Notes under the pieces: model-generated
The model's input: only the letters and a program-made list of their open reading frames with translations
Databases searched by the model: none
Told to the model about the DNA's origin: nothing
NCBI RefSeq assembly: GCF_934307085.1
Contig: NZ_CAKRCF010000029.1
Coordinates: 1-42,015 of the forward strand
From: an uncultured Anaerobutyricum sp.
GTDB taxonomy: Bacteria; Bacillota; Clostridia; Lachnospirales; Lachnospiraceae
Length of the DNA: 42,015 nucleotides
Direction of reading: 5' to 3'
Shown: positions 1 to 7,893 of the stretch, in pieces
How positions within the stretch are numbered: the first letter of the stretch is position 1
Layout: every line of letters begins with the position of its first letter
Program-made: the position numbers and the translations under genes

Positions 1-2
1 CA

Positions 3-905
3 GAAGATGCAAAGAATACTGTTTATTTAAGACCTGAGACAGCACAGGGTATCTTTGTTAACTTCAAGAATGTTGCTCGTACTTCTCGTAAAAAGATTCC
101 ATTTGGTATCGGACAGATTGGTAAGTCTTTCCGTAACGAAATTACACCAGGTAACTTTACTTTCCGTACAAGAGAGTTTGAGCAGATGGAGCTTGAATTC
201 TTCTGTAAGCCAGATACAGACTTAGAGTGGTTTGCATACTGGAAAGATTTCTGTGTAAACTGGTTAAAAGATTTAGGATTAAAAGACGAAGAATTAAGAA
301 TTCGTGATCATGATAAAGAAGAGTTATCTTTCTATTCCAAAGCAACAAGTGATATCGAGTTCTTATTCCCATTTGGATGGGGAGAATTATGGGGGATTGC
401 TGACCGTACAGATTATGATCTTAACTGTCATCAGGAAGTATCAGGACAGGATCTTACTTACTTTGATGATGCAGAGAAGAGAAAGTATATTCCTTACGTT
501 ATCGAGCCATCTTTAGGTGCAGATCGTGTGACTTTAGCATTCTTATGTGCTGCATATGATGAAGAAGAGATCAAAGACGGTGAGACTAGAAATGTTATGC
601 ATTTCCACCCTGCAATTGCTCCAGTTAAAGTTGGTATTTTACCACTTTCTAAAAAGCTCAACGAGGGTGCTGAGAAGATTTATCATGAATTAAGCAAAAT
701 TTATAATTGCGAATTTGATGACAGAGGAAATATCGGTAAGAGATACCGTCGCCAGGATGAGATTGGTACTCCTTACTGTGTTACTTATGACTTTGATTCT
801 GTAGAAGACGGTGCTGTTACTGTACGTGATCGTGATACTATGGAACAGGAAAGAATTAAAATTGAAGATTTGAAGGATTACTTTGCTGAGAAATTCAATT
901 ATTAG
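3..905 (+). CDS. glyS: Glycine--tRNA ligase, single-chain type (3' part, truncated by window edge)
   Basis: This class II synthetase charges tRNA-Gly with glycine in the cytosol. Only the last 300 residues are present; the reading frame is open from the first bases of the window, so the first in-frame ATG (186) is internal and not a start. Motif 2 is visible ([20 protein letters not shown]) and motif 3 near the C-terminal third ([12 protein letters not shown]), followed by the anticodon-binding domain ([14 protein letters not shown]) and its [10 protein letters not shown] stretch. This is the alpha2 single-polypeptide form also found in archaea, eukaryotes and many Firmicutes, not the alpha2beta2 form. 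A strong hairpin terminator follows 40 bases after the stop codon. Identification is secure; the N-terminus lies outside the window. Confidence 0.97.
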   Translation, partial: EDAKNTVYLRPETAQGIFVNFKNVARTSRKKIPFGIGQIGKSFRNEITPGNFTFRTREFEQMELEFFCKPDTDLEWFAYWKDFCVNWLKDLGLKDEELRIRDHDKEELSFYSKATSDIEFLFPFGWGELWGIADRTDYDLNCHQEVSGQDLTYFDDAEKRKYIPYVIEPSLGADRVTLAFLCAAYDEEEIKDGETRNVMHFHPAIAPVKVGILPLSKKLNEGAEKIYHELSKIYNCEFDDRGNIGKRYRRQDEIGTPYCVTYDFDSVEDGAVTVRDRDTMEQERIKIEDLKDYFAEKFNY

Positions 906-945
906 TAAAAATTTTACAAAATACTCAGCGGGATAACCGAACGCC

Positions 946-1001
946 AGTCCCCACAAAACCCGAATAACATATTGTCAACGGTTTTTGCGGGGGCTTTTTT
1001 A
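946..1001 (+). terminator. Intrinsic terminator of glyS
   Basis: The arm AGTCCCCACAAAACC pairs with GGTTTTTGCGGGGGCT (one mismatch, one bulge, one G-U), followed directly by a run of six T. It lies 40 bases after the glyS stop codon, so it probably ends that transcript and insulates glnN. Confidence 0.9.
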
Positions 1002-1133
1002 TTAGATTTTTTTGATTGGATTAATAAAATTAAGCACAAAAGAAGCTAATTGTTGAAAATATAGGAATTTGCTTTATAAACTCAAGTTATTTTTGTCTAA
1101 TTTCATGAAAGTAAGAAAAAATACAAAAATCAC

Positions 1134-1162
1134 TTGCATTTTTAAACAAATCGGGGTATTTT
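1134..1162 (+). promoter_or_regulatory. Candidate sigma-A promoter for glnN
   Basis: TTGCAT and TATTTT are separated by 17 bases, 158 bases upstream of the glnN start. Start of transcription would fall near 1169, which places the 1213-1248 hairpin inside the leader RNA. The match is 4/6 for each hexamer, so this is a moderate call. Confidence 0.45.
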
Positions 1163-1212
1163 ATATTTAGCAATTGCGAAAAGTAAATAATTCAATCTCG
1201 ATGAGAACAATG

Positions 1213-1248
1213 GCGTTCGCGAATCATAAGGATTCTCGGGCGCTTTTT
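1213..1248 (+). terminator. Terminator-like hairpin in the glnN leader (probable attenuator)
   Basis: GCGTTCGCGAATC (1213-1225) pairs with GATTCTCGGGCGC (1231-1243): 13 positions with two G-U and one mismatch, a five-base loop, then TTTTT. It sits after the candidate promoter and 72 bases before the glnN start, so it would stop transcription before the gene unless the hairpin is prevented. An upstream TTGCGAA (1174-1180) can pair with TTCGCGA (1216-1222) inside the left arm, and GAGAA (1203-1207) with TTCTC (1233-1237) in the right arm. Both are possible but short antiterminator pairings. The region between glyS and glnN has no other gene. Confidence 0.6.
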
Positions 1249-1319
1249 ACATTTTTTGACCTTCGGGCAGGAATGGCAATTGTCGATGAAAAGGATAAAC
1301 ATGAAAGGATGTAATAATT

Positions 1320-3428
1320 ATGAAAACAGATGTGAAGAAAATTTTTGGTTCCAATGTTTTTAATGACGCAGTAATGAAGGAAAGACTTCCAAAAGCTGCA
1401 TATAAGAAGATGAAAGCTACAATCGATGCAGGTGCAGAACTTGACCCTGAAGTAGCAGACATCGTTGCTCATGAGATGAAAGAATGGGCTCTTGAAAAGG
1501 GAGCAACACACTTTACTCACTGGTTCCAGCCATTAACTGGTATCACTGCAGAGAAACATGATGCATTTATTGATCCTCAGAGTGATGGAACAACTTTACT
1601 TCGTTTCTCAGGAAAAGAATTAATTAAAGGTGAGCCAGATGCTTCTTCATTCCCATCTGGTGGATTAAGAGCAACATTTGAGGCAAGAGGATATACAGCA
1701 TGGGATTGTACATCACCAGCATTTATCAAAGAAACACCACATTCTACTATTCTTTGCATTCCGACAGCATTCTGCTCTTACAAAGGGGAAGCGCTTGATA
1801 AGAAGACACCACTTCTTCGTTCTATGCAGGCATTAGAGGTACAGGCACTTCGTATTTTAAGATTATTTGGAAATAAAACAGTAAAACATGTTACAACATC
1901 TGTTGGACCAGAACAGGAATATTTCCTTGTTGATAAAGAAAAGTTCTTAAAGAGAAAGGATTTAATTTTTACAGGAAGAACCTTATTTGGTGCAATGCCT
2001 CCTAAAGGACAGGAGATGGATGACCATTACTTTGGTGTTATTCCAGAAAGAGTTCTTGGATTCATGGAGAAGTTTAATGAAGAATTATGGAAACTTGGTA
2101 TTTCTGCTAAAACACAGCATAACGAAGTTGCTCCAGCACAGCATGAAATTGCTCCTATTTATGACCAGAATAATATCGCTACAGACCACAACCAGTTAGT
2201 AATGGAAACAGCTCAGAGAGTTGCTGATGAATTAGGTCTTAAATGCCTCTTACATGAGAAACCATTTGCAGGAATCAACGGTTCTGGTAAACATAACAAC
2301 TGGTCTATGTGTACGGATGAGGGCGAAAATCTTTTAGACCCAGGTGAAACACCACATGAAAATATGCAGTTCTTATTATTCCTCGCTGCAACTCTTCGTG
2401 CGGTAGATGAACATGCAGATTTACTTCGCCTTTCTGCTTCTACACCAGGTAATGACCATCGTTTAGGAGCAAACGAAGCACCTCCAGCAATCATCTCTGT
2501 ATTCTTAGGAGAACAGTTAGAGGACGTAGTAGAGCAGTTCGTAGATAATGGAGAAGCAACCAGCTCTTTAGAGGGAGAAGAATACATCTCTGGTGTACAT
2601 TCTCTTCCACATTTCCAGAAAGATGCTACAGACCGTAATAGAACATCACCATTTGCATTCACAGGTAACAAGTTTGAATTCCGTATGGTTGGTTCTACAC
2701 AGTCTATTGCAGATCCTAACACAGTACTTAACACAATCGTTGCAGAAGTATTATCAGACATGGCAGATAAGTTAGAGGCAGCAGAGGACTTCCCAATGGC
2801 TCTTCATGACATGATTAAAGATACTATTGCAGCACATAAGAGAATTATTTTCAACGGTAACGGATATTCTGATGAATGGGTTGCTGAAGCAGAGAGAAGA
2901 GGTCTTCCAAACATCAAATGTATGGTAGATGCTGTTCCTGCATTAGTAAAACCAGAAGCAGTTGAAATCTTTGAAAAACACGGCGTATATACAAAAGCTG
3001 AGATGGAATCTCGTGCAGAAGTTATGTATGAGACATATTCTAAGACAATCAATATTGAAGCACTTACTATGATTGATATGGCTAAGAAACAGATTGTTCC
3101 AGCAACAATCAAATACCAGACAAGTCTTGCAGAATCTGTAAATGCAATTAAGGCAGCAAGCAGTGCAGTAGATACTTCTGTACAGGAAGCATTAATGGCA
3201 GACATTTCTACAAACTTAAAGGATATGTATGCAGCACTTGCACATCTTGAAGATGTAGCAGGTAAGGCAGAAACTATGGAAGAAGGTGCAGAACAGGGTC
3301 ATTACTACCATGATGTTGTATTTGCAGCAATGGATGCATTAAGAGCACCTGCAGATAAGCTTGAAATGTTAGTAGCAAAATCCGCATGGCCATTCCCAAG
3401 CTATGGAGATTTAATCTTCGAAGTATAG
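1320..3428 (+). CDS. glnN: Glutamine synthetase type III
   Basis: This enzyme condenses ammonia with glutamate at the expense of ATP and is the entry point of nitrogen into glutamine. At 702 residues it has the length of type III enzymes, far longer than the 440-470 of types I and II. Signature stretches of the family are present: [11 protein letters not shown] (64-74), [11 protein letters not shown] (about 195-205), [13 protein letters not shown] (about 318-330, ATP site) and [12 protein letters not shown] further on. The start is ATG 1320 with GAAAGGAT about 9 bases upstream. It stands alone: glyS ends behind a terminator on one side, and folC has its own candidate promoter on the other. 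The leader hairpin suggests control by premature termination, which is common for nitrogen genes in Clostridia through ANTAR proteins. I did not find the paired hexaloop hairpins expected for ANTAR, so the mechanism is open. Confidence 0.97.
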   Translation: MKTDVKKIFGSNVFNDAVMKERLPKAAYKKMKATIDAGAELDPEVADIVAHEMKEWALEKGATHFTHWFQPLTGITAEKHDAFIDPQSDGTTLLRFSGKELIKGEPDASSFPSGGLRATFEARGYTAWDCTSPAFIKETPHSTILCIPTAFCSYKGEALDKKTPLLRSMQALEVQALRILRLFGNKTVKHVTTSVGPEQEYFLVDKEKFLKRKDLIFTGRTLFGAMPPKGQEMDDHYFGVIPERVLGFMEKFNEELWKLGISAKTQHNEVAPAQHEIAPIYDQNNIATDHNQLVMETAQRVADELGLKCLLHEKPFAGINGSGKHNNWSMCTDEGENLLDPGETPHENMQFLLFLAATLRAVDEHADLLRLSASTPGNDHRLGANEAPPAIISVFLGEQLEDVVEQFVDNGEATSSLEGEEYISGVHSLPHFQKDATDRNRTSPFAFTGNKFEFRMVGSTQSIADPNTVLNTIVAEVLSDMADKLEAAEDFPMALHDMIKDTIAAHKRIIFNGNGYSDEWVAEAERRGLPNIKCMVDAVPALVKPEAVEIFEKHGVYTKAEMESRAEVMYETYSKTINIEALTMIDMAKKQIVPATIKYQTSLAESVNAIKAASSAVDTSVQEALMADISTNLKDMYAALAHLEDVAGKAETMEEGAEQGHYYHDVVFAAMDALRAPADKLEMLVAKSAWPFPSYGDLIFEV

Positions 3429-3474
3429 GATAGAAACAGACAGACGGAGTGTCTCTTTAGTTTTAGATAAAGAT

Positions 3475-3592
3475 AAAAAGAGTGTTTTTATATACATTTT
3501 AGATTGCTGATTGGAGTAGGAAACTGTTGCAATAGAGCAACAGCTACCTACTTCAAACAGAAGGCTGAGATGTATATAAGAACACTCTTTTT
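3475..3592 (+). other. Large nested hairpin element between glnN and folC
   Basis: The 23-base arms 3475-3497 and 3570-3592 are complementary except for one position that forms a G-U pair. Inside, GGAGTAGG (3513-3520) pairs with CCTACTTC (3547-3554), and within it CTGTTGC (3524-3530) pairs with GCAACAG (3537-3543). The outer right arm ends in TTTTT, so the whole could act as an elaborate terminator of glnN. It could also be the end of a small structured RNA or a miniature inverted-repeat element. No credible reading frame covers it. The rest of the 339-base gap (3593-3690) shows nothing recognisable. Confidence 0.7.
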
Positions 3593-3696
3593 AAATTTAT
3601 GCTCTGAACGGCACTCTTGCTTTATATTCTGCATTTTCTATATTCTATACTTCGAATGGGATAAGAAGGGAGTTGCTGTCTGTTTTATGCAAAGAG

Positions 3697-3725
3697 TTGT
3701 ACACTTCCCCATTTTATGTTATTAT
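3697..3725 (+). promoter_or_regulatory. Candidate promoter for the folate operon
   Basis: TTGTAC and TATTAT are spaced 17 bases apart, ending 42 bases before the folC start. The -10 matches 5/6 of the consensus and the -35 only 3/6. Confidence 0.4.
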
Positions 3726-3767
3726 TATCCTCGATTGTATACGCAATAATATGAAGGAGCGTTAGAG

Positions 3768-5075
3768 ATGAATTACATTTCTTTAATAGAAGAGTTAAAA
3801 AAGAGAGGCAGTGTTCCAGGACTTGATGCGATTCAGGGTTTGTTAGAAGAGTTAGGACATCCAGAAGATGATTTGAAGATTGTACATATTGCCGGGACCA
3901 ATGGAAAAGGTTCTGTTTTTGCATATCTTTCTTCTATATTAATGGCAGCGGGTTTTAAGGTAGGACGATATATTTCACCGACCATTTCCTGTTATGAGGA
4001 AAGATTCCAAATTAATGGGGTTTATATTACAAAGGATAAGTTAGAAAGACTTTACGGTATTGTAGAAGAAGCGATGCGAAGAGAAGAGGAAAAGACGGGA
4101 TTAAAACCAACGCTTTTTGAAGTGGAAACAGCTTTTTCTTTCTTGTATTTTAAGGAGGAAAAGGTCGACTACGCTTTGGTGGAAGTCGGCATGGGAGGAA
4201 GGCTTGATGCCACGAATGTGATTAAGCATCCAGAACTTACTGTAATTTCTTCAGTTAGTTATGACCATAAAGCATTTCTTGGGGATACATTAGAAGAGAT
4301 TGCTTACCAGAAAGCGGGGATTATCAAAGAGAGCAGTCCGGTCGTTTTATCGGAGAATCCAGAAGAAGTCTGCAAAGTTGTAGAACAGGAGGCAGCGGAG
4401 AAAAAGGTAGCATGTATTGAAGTAAAGCCGCAGGATTATGAGATATTGGCAGAAACTCCATATGGAAGTATTTTTTTATGGAAAGAACAAAGATATGAAA
4501 CGAAGCTTCCGGGTGGACATCAAGTTTCCAATGCAGTGACGGCACTTATAGCATCAGAATATCTTTTTGAGAAAGATTATGAGAAAAATGCTGCAAGAAA
4601 AAAGACTGTGAAAGAACTGGATGTTATGAATATAAAGGCGGCACAGCAAGGTGGGATTATAAGGACAAGCTGGCCGGGCAGACTAGAAGTGTTAAAAAAA
4701 GAGCCTTTATTTTACAGAGATGGGGCACATAATCCGGATGGAGCACGCAAATTAGCAGCATTTTTACAAAAACATTTTACAAATAAGAGAATCATTTATA
4801 TAATGGGAGTGTTAAAAGATAAGGAATATACAAAGATGCTCCAATATCTTATGCCGATAGCAAAGAAGGTTTATGTATTTAAACCAAATAATGCACGAGG
4901 TCTTTCGGCAAAAACTTTGGCGAATGCGATAAAAGAGAAAGCGGAGATTCCAGTTATTATTGAGTCGGATGTAAATACTGCAGTTTCTAAGGCACTAGAA
5001 ATGGCACAGCCAGAAGATGTTCTTGTGGCTTGTGGTTCGCTCTCTTTTATGGAAGAAATGGAGGATATAAAGTGA
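3768..5075 (+). CDS. folC: Folylpolyglutamate synthase / dihydrofolate synthase
   Basis: A Mur-ligase-family enzyme that adds glutamate to dihydropteroate and to reduced folates, using ATP. The P-loop GTNGKGS is at residues 43-49. The family pattern VEVGMGGRLDATNV lies further on, and the C-terminal ligase domain begins around the RDGAHNPDGA stretch, typical of FolC. Length 435 is normal. The start ATG 3768 has AAGGAG 8 bases upstream. The stop codon overlaps the start of folP (GTGA arrangement), which implies translational coupling. It opens a folC-folP-folBK series, so it probably serves as dihydrofolate synthase for the pathway encoded next to it. GTP cyclohydrolase (folE) is not in the window. 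Confidence 0.95.
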   Translation: MNYISLIEELKKRGSVPGLDAIQGLLEELGHPEDDLKIVHIAGTNGKGSVFAYLSSILMAAGFKVGRYISPTISCYEERFQINGVYITKDKLERLYGIVEEAMRREEEKTGLKPTLFEVETAFSFLYFKEEKVDYALVEVGMGGRLDATNVIKHPELTVISSVSYDHKAFLGDTLEEIAYQKAGIIKESSPVVLSENPEEVCKVVEQEAAEKKVACIEVKPQDYEILAETPYGSIFLWKEQRYETKLPGGHQVSNAVTALIASEYLFEKDYEKNAARKKTVKELDVMNIKAAQQGGIIRTSWPGRLEVLKKEPLFYRDGAHNPDGARKLAAFLQKHFTNKRIIYIMGVLKDKEYTKMLQYLMPIAKKVYVFKPNNARGLSAKTLANAIKEKAEIPVIIESDVNTAVSKALEMAQPEDVLVACGSLSFMEEMEDIK

Positions 5076-5881
5076 AAATAGGAAAATACGAGTTTGACCT
5101 TTTACATAAAGGTTATATTATGGGAATATTAAATGTAACACCCGATTCTTTCTCTGATGGAGGAAAATATCAGTCTGTTGATCTGGCGTTAAAACAGGCA
5201 GAGAGAATGATTGAGGAAGGTGCTGCTATATTAGATATCGGCGGAGAGTCAACAAGACCAGGTCATAAGAAGATTACAGATCAGGAAGAAATAGAGAGAG
5301 TTGTTCCCGTTATTGAAGCAGTAAAGAAGAACTTTGATATTGCCGTATCTCTTGATACTTATAAATACGAAGTTTCTAAGGCAGGAATTGCTGCCGGAGC
5401 AGATATGATTAATGATATCTGGGGATTAAGATGGGATGAGAGACTTGCCCCATTACTTGCCAAAGAGGATGTTGCCTGTTGTTTGATGCACAATAGAGAT
5501 AATCAGGAATATCATAATTTTATCGAAGATTTTTGCGCCGATATGGAGGAGACACTTGCCATTGCGAAAAAAGCAGGAATCAAAGATGAGAGAATTGTTC
5601 TCGACCCAGGCGTTGGCTTTGGAAAAACATTTGAGCAAAATCTTTCGATTATGAAGCATATGGATGTTTTTTCAAAATGGGGACTTCCTGTGTTGCTTGG
5701 AACATCAAGAAAATCTGTCATTGGTCTTGCATTAGATCTTCCTGTAGATCAGCGAGAGGAAGGTACTGCGGCAACAACAGTACTTGGTCGTATGAAGGGT
5801 GCATCCATTTTCCGTGTACATGATGTAAGGACAAACTATAGAGAATTAAAAATGATCGAGGCAATTCTGGAGGCAAAGTAA
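5072..5881 (+). CDS. folP: Dihydropteroate synthase
   Basis: Condenses p-aminobenzoate with hydroxymethyl-dihydropterin diphosphate; the target of sulfonamides. Both family signatures are visible: NVTPDSFSDGG (about residues 21-31) and DIGGESTRPG (55-64), with DPGVGFGKT and GTSRKS in the second half of the TIM barrel. I place the start at GTG 5072, overlapping the folC stop by four bases, because GGAGG lies 7 bases upstream and the protein then begins just ahead of the first conserved strand. A TTG at 5030 would add an unconserved 14-residue leader. The product is 269 residues, usual for the family. Second gene of the folate operon. Confidence 0.95.
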   Translation: MKIGKYEFDLLHKGYIMGILNVTPDSFSDGGKYQSVDLALKQAERMIEEGAAILDIGGESTRPGHKKITDQEEIERVVPVIEAVKKNFDIAVSLDTYKYEVSKAGIAAGADMINDIWGLRWDERLAPLLAKEDVACCLMHNRDNQEYHNFIEDFCADMEETLAIAKKAGIKDERIVLDPGVGFGKTFEQNLSIMKHMDVFSKWGLPVLLGTSRKSVIGLALDLPVDQREEGTAATTVLGRMKGASIFRVHDVRTNYRELKMIEAILEAK

Positions 5882-5882
5882 G

Positions 5883-6707
5883 ATGGATGAGATAAGAGTA
5901 AAAAATCTGGAAGTATTTTGCCATCACGGAGTATATGAAGAGGAGAATGTCCTTGGTCAGAAGTTTATTGTCGATATTGTTTCAAAAGTAGACACCAGAG
6001 CTGCAGGCAAGACAGACGAACTTGAACTTTCTGTAAGCTACGGTGACATCTGTCGCCTTGTCAAAAAAGAAATGACAAAGCAAAATGACAAGCTGTTAGA
6101 AAGAGTTGCTGAACGCCTTGCCGAATGTATTCTTTTACAGTTTCCGCTCATAAAAGAAGTAGAGATTGAGGTGAAAAAGCCTTGGGCACCGGTTTTGATG
6201 CATGTGGATTATACTTCTGTCAAGATTAAGAGAGGCTGGCACAAAGTATATATTGGTGTTGGCTCCAATCTTGGAGAACGAGAAGGATATATGAAACTTG
6301 CTGAGGAGAGAGTGAATACGTTACCAAATACAAAAAACTTTAAATCTGCTTCAATTATTGAAACAGAGCCATATGGTTATACAGAACAGGGCAAGTTTTT
6401 AAATACAGTATATTCGATTGAAACCTTAGATACGCCAGAGGAATTTCTTGACAAGCTGCATGGCATTGAAAATGAAGCACAGCGAAAGAGAGAGATTCAC
6501 TGGGGACCAAGAACATTAGATTTAGATATTCTCCTATATGATGATTTAGTAACAGAAGATGAGGAGATTACGATTCCACATCCAGAGCTGACAAAGAGAC
6601 TTTTTGTATTAGAACCATTGTGTGAGTTGGCTCCAAGAGGGATTCATCCGTTAGAGAGAAGAAGATATGCAGATATTTTAGAGGATTTAAAAGAAAAAGC
6701 GAAATAA
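5883..6707 (+). CDS. folBK: Bifunctional dihydroneopterin aldolase / HPPK
   Basis: This fusion carries out two consecutive steps of pterin synthesis: aldol cleavage of dihydroneopterin, then pyrophosphorylation of hydroxymethyl-dihydropterin, which feeds FolP encoded just upstream. Residues 1-118 form the FolB tunnel-fold domain (VFCHHGVYEEEN near the N-terminus, SVSYGDI at about 50-56). Residues 122-274 form FolK (GVGSNLGER 125-133, GPRTLDLDILLYD 208-220, then IPHPELTKRLFVLEPL). There is almost no linker between the two. The start ATG 5883 lies one base after the folP stop codon region. FolB-FolK fusions are common in Clostridia, so the fusion itself is not unusual. No symbol is universal for the fusion. 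Confidence 0.94.
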   Translation: MDEIRVKNLEVFCHHGVYEEENVLGQKFIVDIVSKVDTRAAGKTDELELSVSYGDICRLVKKEMTKQNDKLLERVAERLAECILLQFPLIKEVEIEVKKPWAPVLMHVDYTSVKIKRGWHKVYIGVGSNLGEREGYMKLAEERVNTLPNTKNFKSASIIETEPYGYTEQGKFLNTVYSIETLDTPEEFLDKLHGIENEAQRKREIHWGPRTLDLDILLYDDLVTEDEEITIPHPELTKRLFVLEPLCELAPRGIHPLERRRYADILEDLKEKAK

Positions 6708-6723
6708 AGGAAGCAATAGTGGA

Positions 6724-7866
6724 ATGGATAAAGAGATAAGAAAAGTAGATGATATACGAGATGATATTACAAAAATAGATTACGAGATTGCAGAGTTATT
6801 TGAAAAAAGAATGGGATTTGCTGCAGAATTGGCACTTTCCAAGAAACAGGCAGGAGAATCCATTTATAATAAAAATAAAGAAGATGAAAAGCTGTCAGAT
6901 ATTACAAAGAACCGCTCTAATCCATTTGTCGTAAAGGGATTAGAAGAAGTTTTCATTCAGATGATGTCAATCAGCAGAAAATACCAATATCATATGGTAC
7001 ACCAGAGAGACCGCTATATTGAGAATTATTTTACAGAAGTACCGGAACTTGTGATGTTCCCAGATACAAGAATTGTCTATCCAGGCGTGCCAGGTTCATT
7101 TTCAGAGATGGCATGTGAAAAGTTTTTTGGAGCAGATGTCGATCATTATGCGGTTGTTAATTTTAAAGATGTTGCGATGGCTTTAAATAATGGCGACGCT
7201 GATTATGGTGTTCTTCCTATCGAGAACTCTTCTGCCGGAGATGTTACCGGTGTTTATGACATTTTACTAGAAAATGATGTTTGCATAGTAGGGGAGGTTT
7301 TTGTAAAAGTTGAACATTGTATGTTAGGATGCCCGGGAAGTAAAATTGAGAATCTTGAAGTTGTTCTTTCTCATCCACAGGGGCTTATGCAGTGTACCCC
7401 ATATTTAGAAAATCTTGATGTAAAAAAGGTCAGCGTAGAAAATACAGCCATTGCTGCCGAGAGAGTAGCAAGAGAAAAAGTAATGACACAGGGAGCTATC
7501 GCAAGTCGCAGAGCTGCAGAACTTTACGGTTTAGATATCTTAGATGCTGGCATTAACTTTGATAAAAATAATGTAACCCGTTTTGTAATTCTCTCTAAAA
7601 AGAGACAATATACAGAGAATGCGAATAAAATCAGCATTTCTTTCTCTCTGCTTCATGAGAGTGGAACTTTGTATAACATATTATCTCATTTCTTATATAA
7701 TGATTTAAACTTAAGTCACATTGAATCTGTTCCTCTGCCAGACCAGCAGTGGGAATACCGCTTCTATATTGATATTAGCGGAAATCTGCACGATCCGGCA
7801 GTAAAAAATGCCCTGCAAGGTGTTCGTACAGAAGTGGCAGATTTTAAAATTTTAGGGAACTATTAA
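6724..7866 (+). CDS. pheA: Chorismate mutase / prephenate dehydratase (P-protein)
   Basis: Converts chorismate to prephenate and then to phenylpyruvate, the committed route to phenylalanine. Residues 5-90 are a helical AroQ chorismate mutase (DDIRDDITKIDYEIAELFEKR). Residues 115-290 are the dehydratase (YPGVPGSFSEMA, GVLPIENSSAGDV, NVTRFVIL, the last containing the catalytic TRF). Residues 300-380 are an ACT regulatory domain. The ACT motif usually written ESRP reads ESVP here, so phenylalanine feedback may differ; this is a single-residue inference. The length of 380 matches the E. coli type arrangement. It follows folBK by 16 bases, and the next gene follows by 27 bases, so it is probably cotranscribed with the folate genes, which share chorismate-derived precursors. 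Confidence 0.95.
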   Translation: MDKEIRKVDDIRDDITKIDYEIAELFEKRMGFAAELALSKKQAGESIYNKNKEDEKLSDITKNRSNPFVVKGLEEVFIQMMSISRKYQYHMVHQRDRYIENYFTEVPELVMFPDTRIVYPGVPGSFSEMACEKFFGADVDHYAVVNFKDVAMALNNGDADYGVLPIENSSAGDVTGVYDILLENDVCIVGEVFVKVEHCMLGCPGSKIENLEVVLSHPQGLMQCTPYLENLDVKKVSVENTAIAAERVAREKVMTQGAIASRRAAELYGLDILDAGINFDKNNVTRFVILSKKRQYTENANKISISFSLLHESGTLYNILSHFLYNDLNLSHIESVPLPDQQWEYRFYIDISGNLHDPAVKNALQGVRTEVADFKILGNY

Positions 7867-7893
7867 ACGGTCTATAAAAGGAGCGTAGAGTAC

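Noticed and set aside
1045..1065. Possible CodY box upstream of glnN
   Set aside because: AATTGTTGAAAATAT differs from AATTTTCWGAAAATT at too many positions to count.
2213..2761. A 182-codon minus-strand frame inside glnN
   Set aside because: It lies fully opposite a well-conserved enzyme gene and has no ribosome site; a codon-usage shadow.
3504..3749. An 81-codon frame between glnN and folC
   Set aside because: It runs through the nested hairpin and the candidate folC promoter, and its translation looks like random AT-rich sequence.
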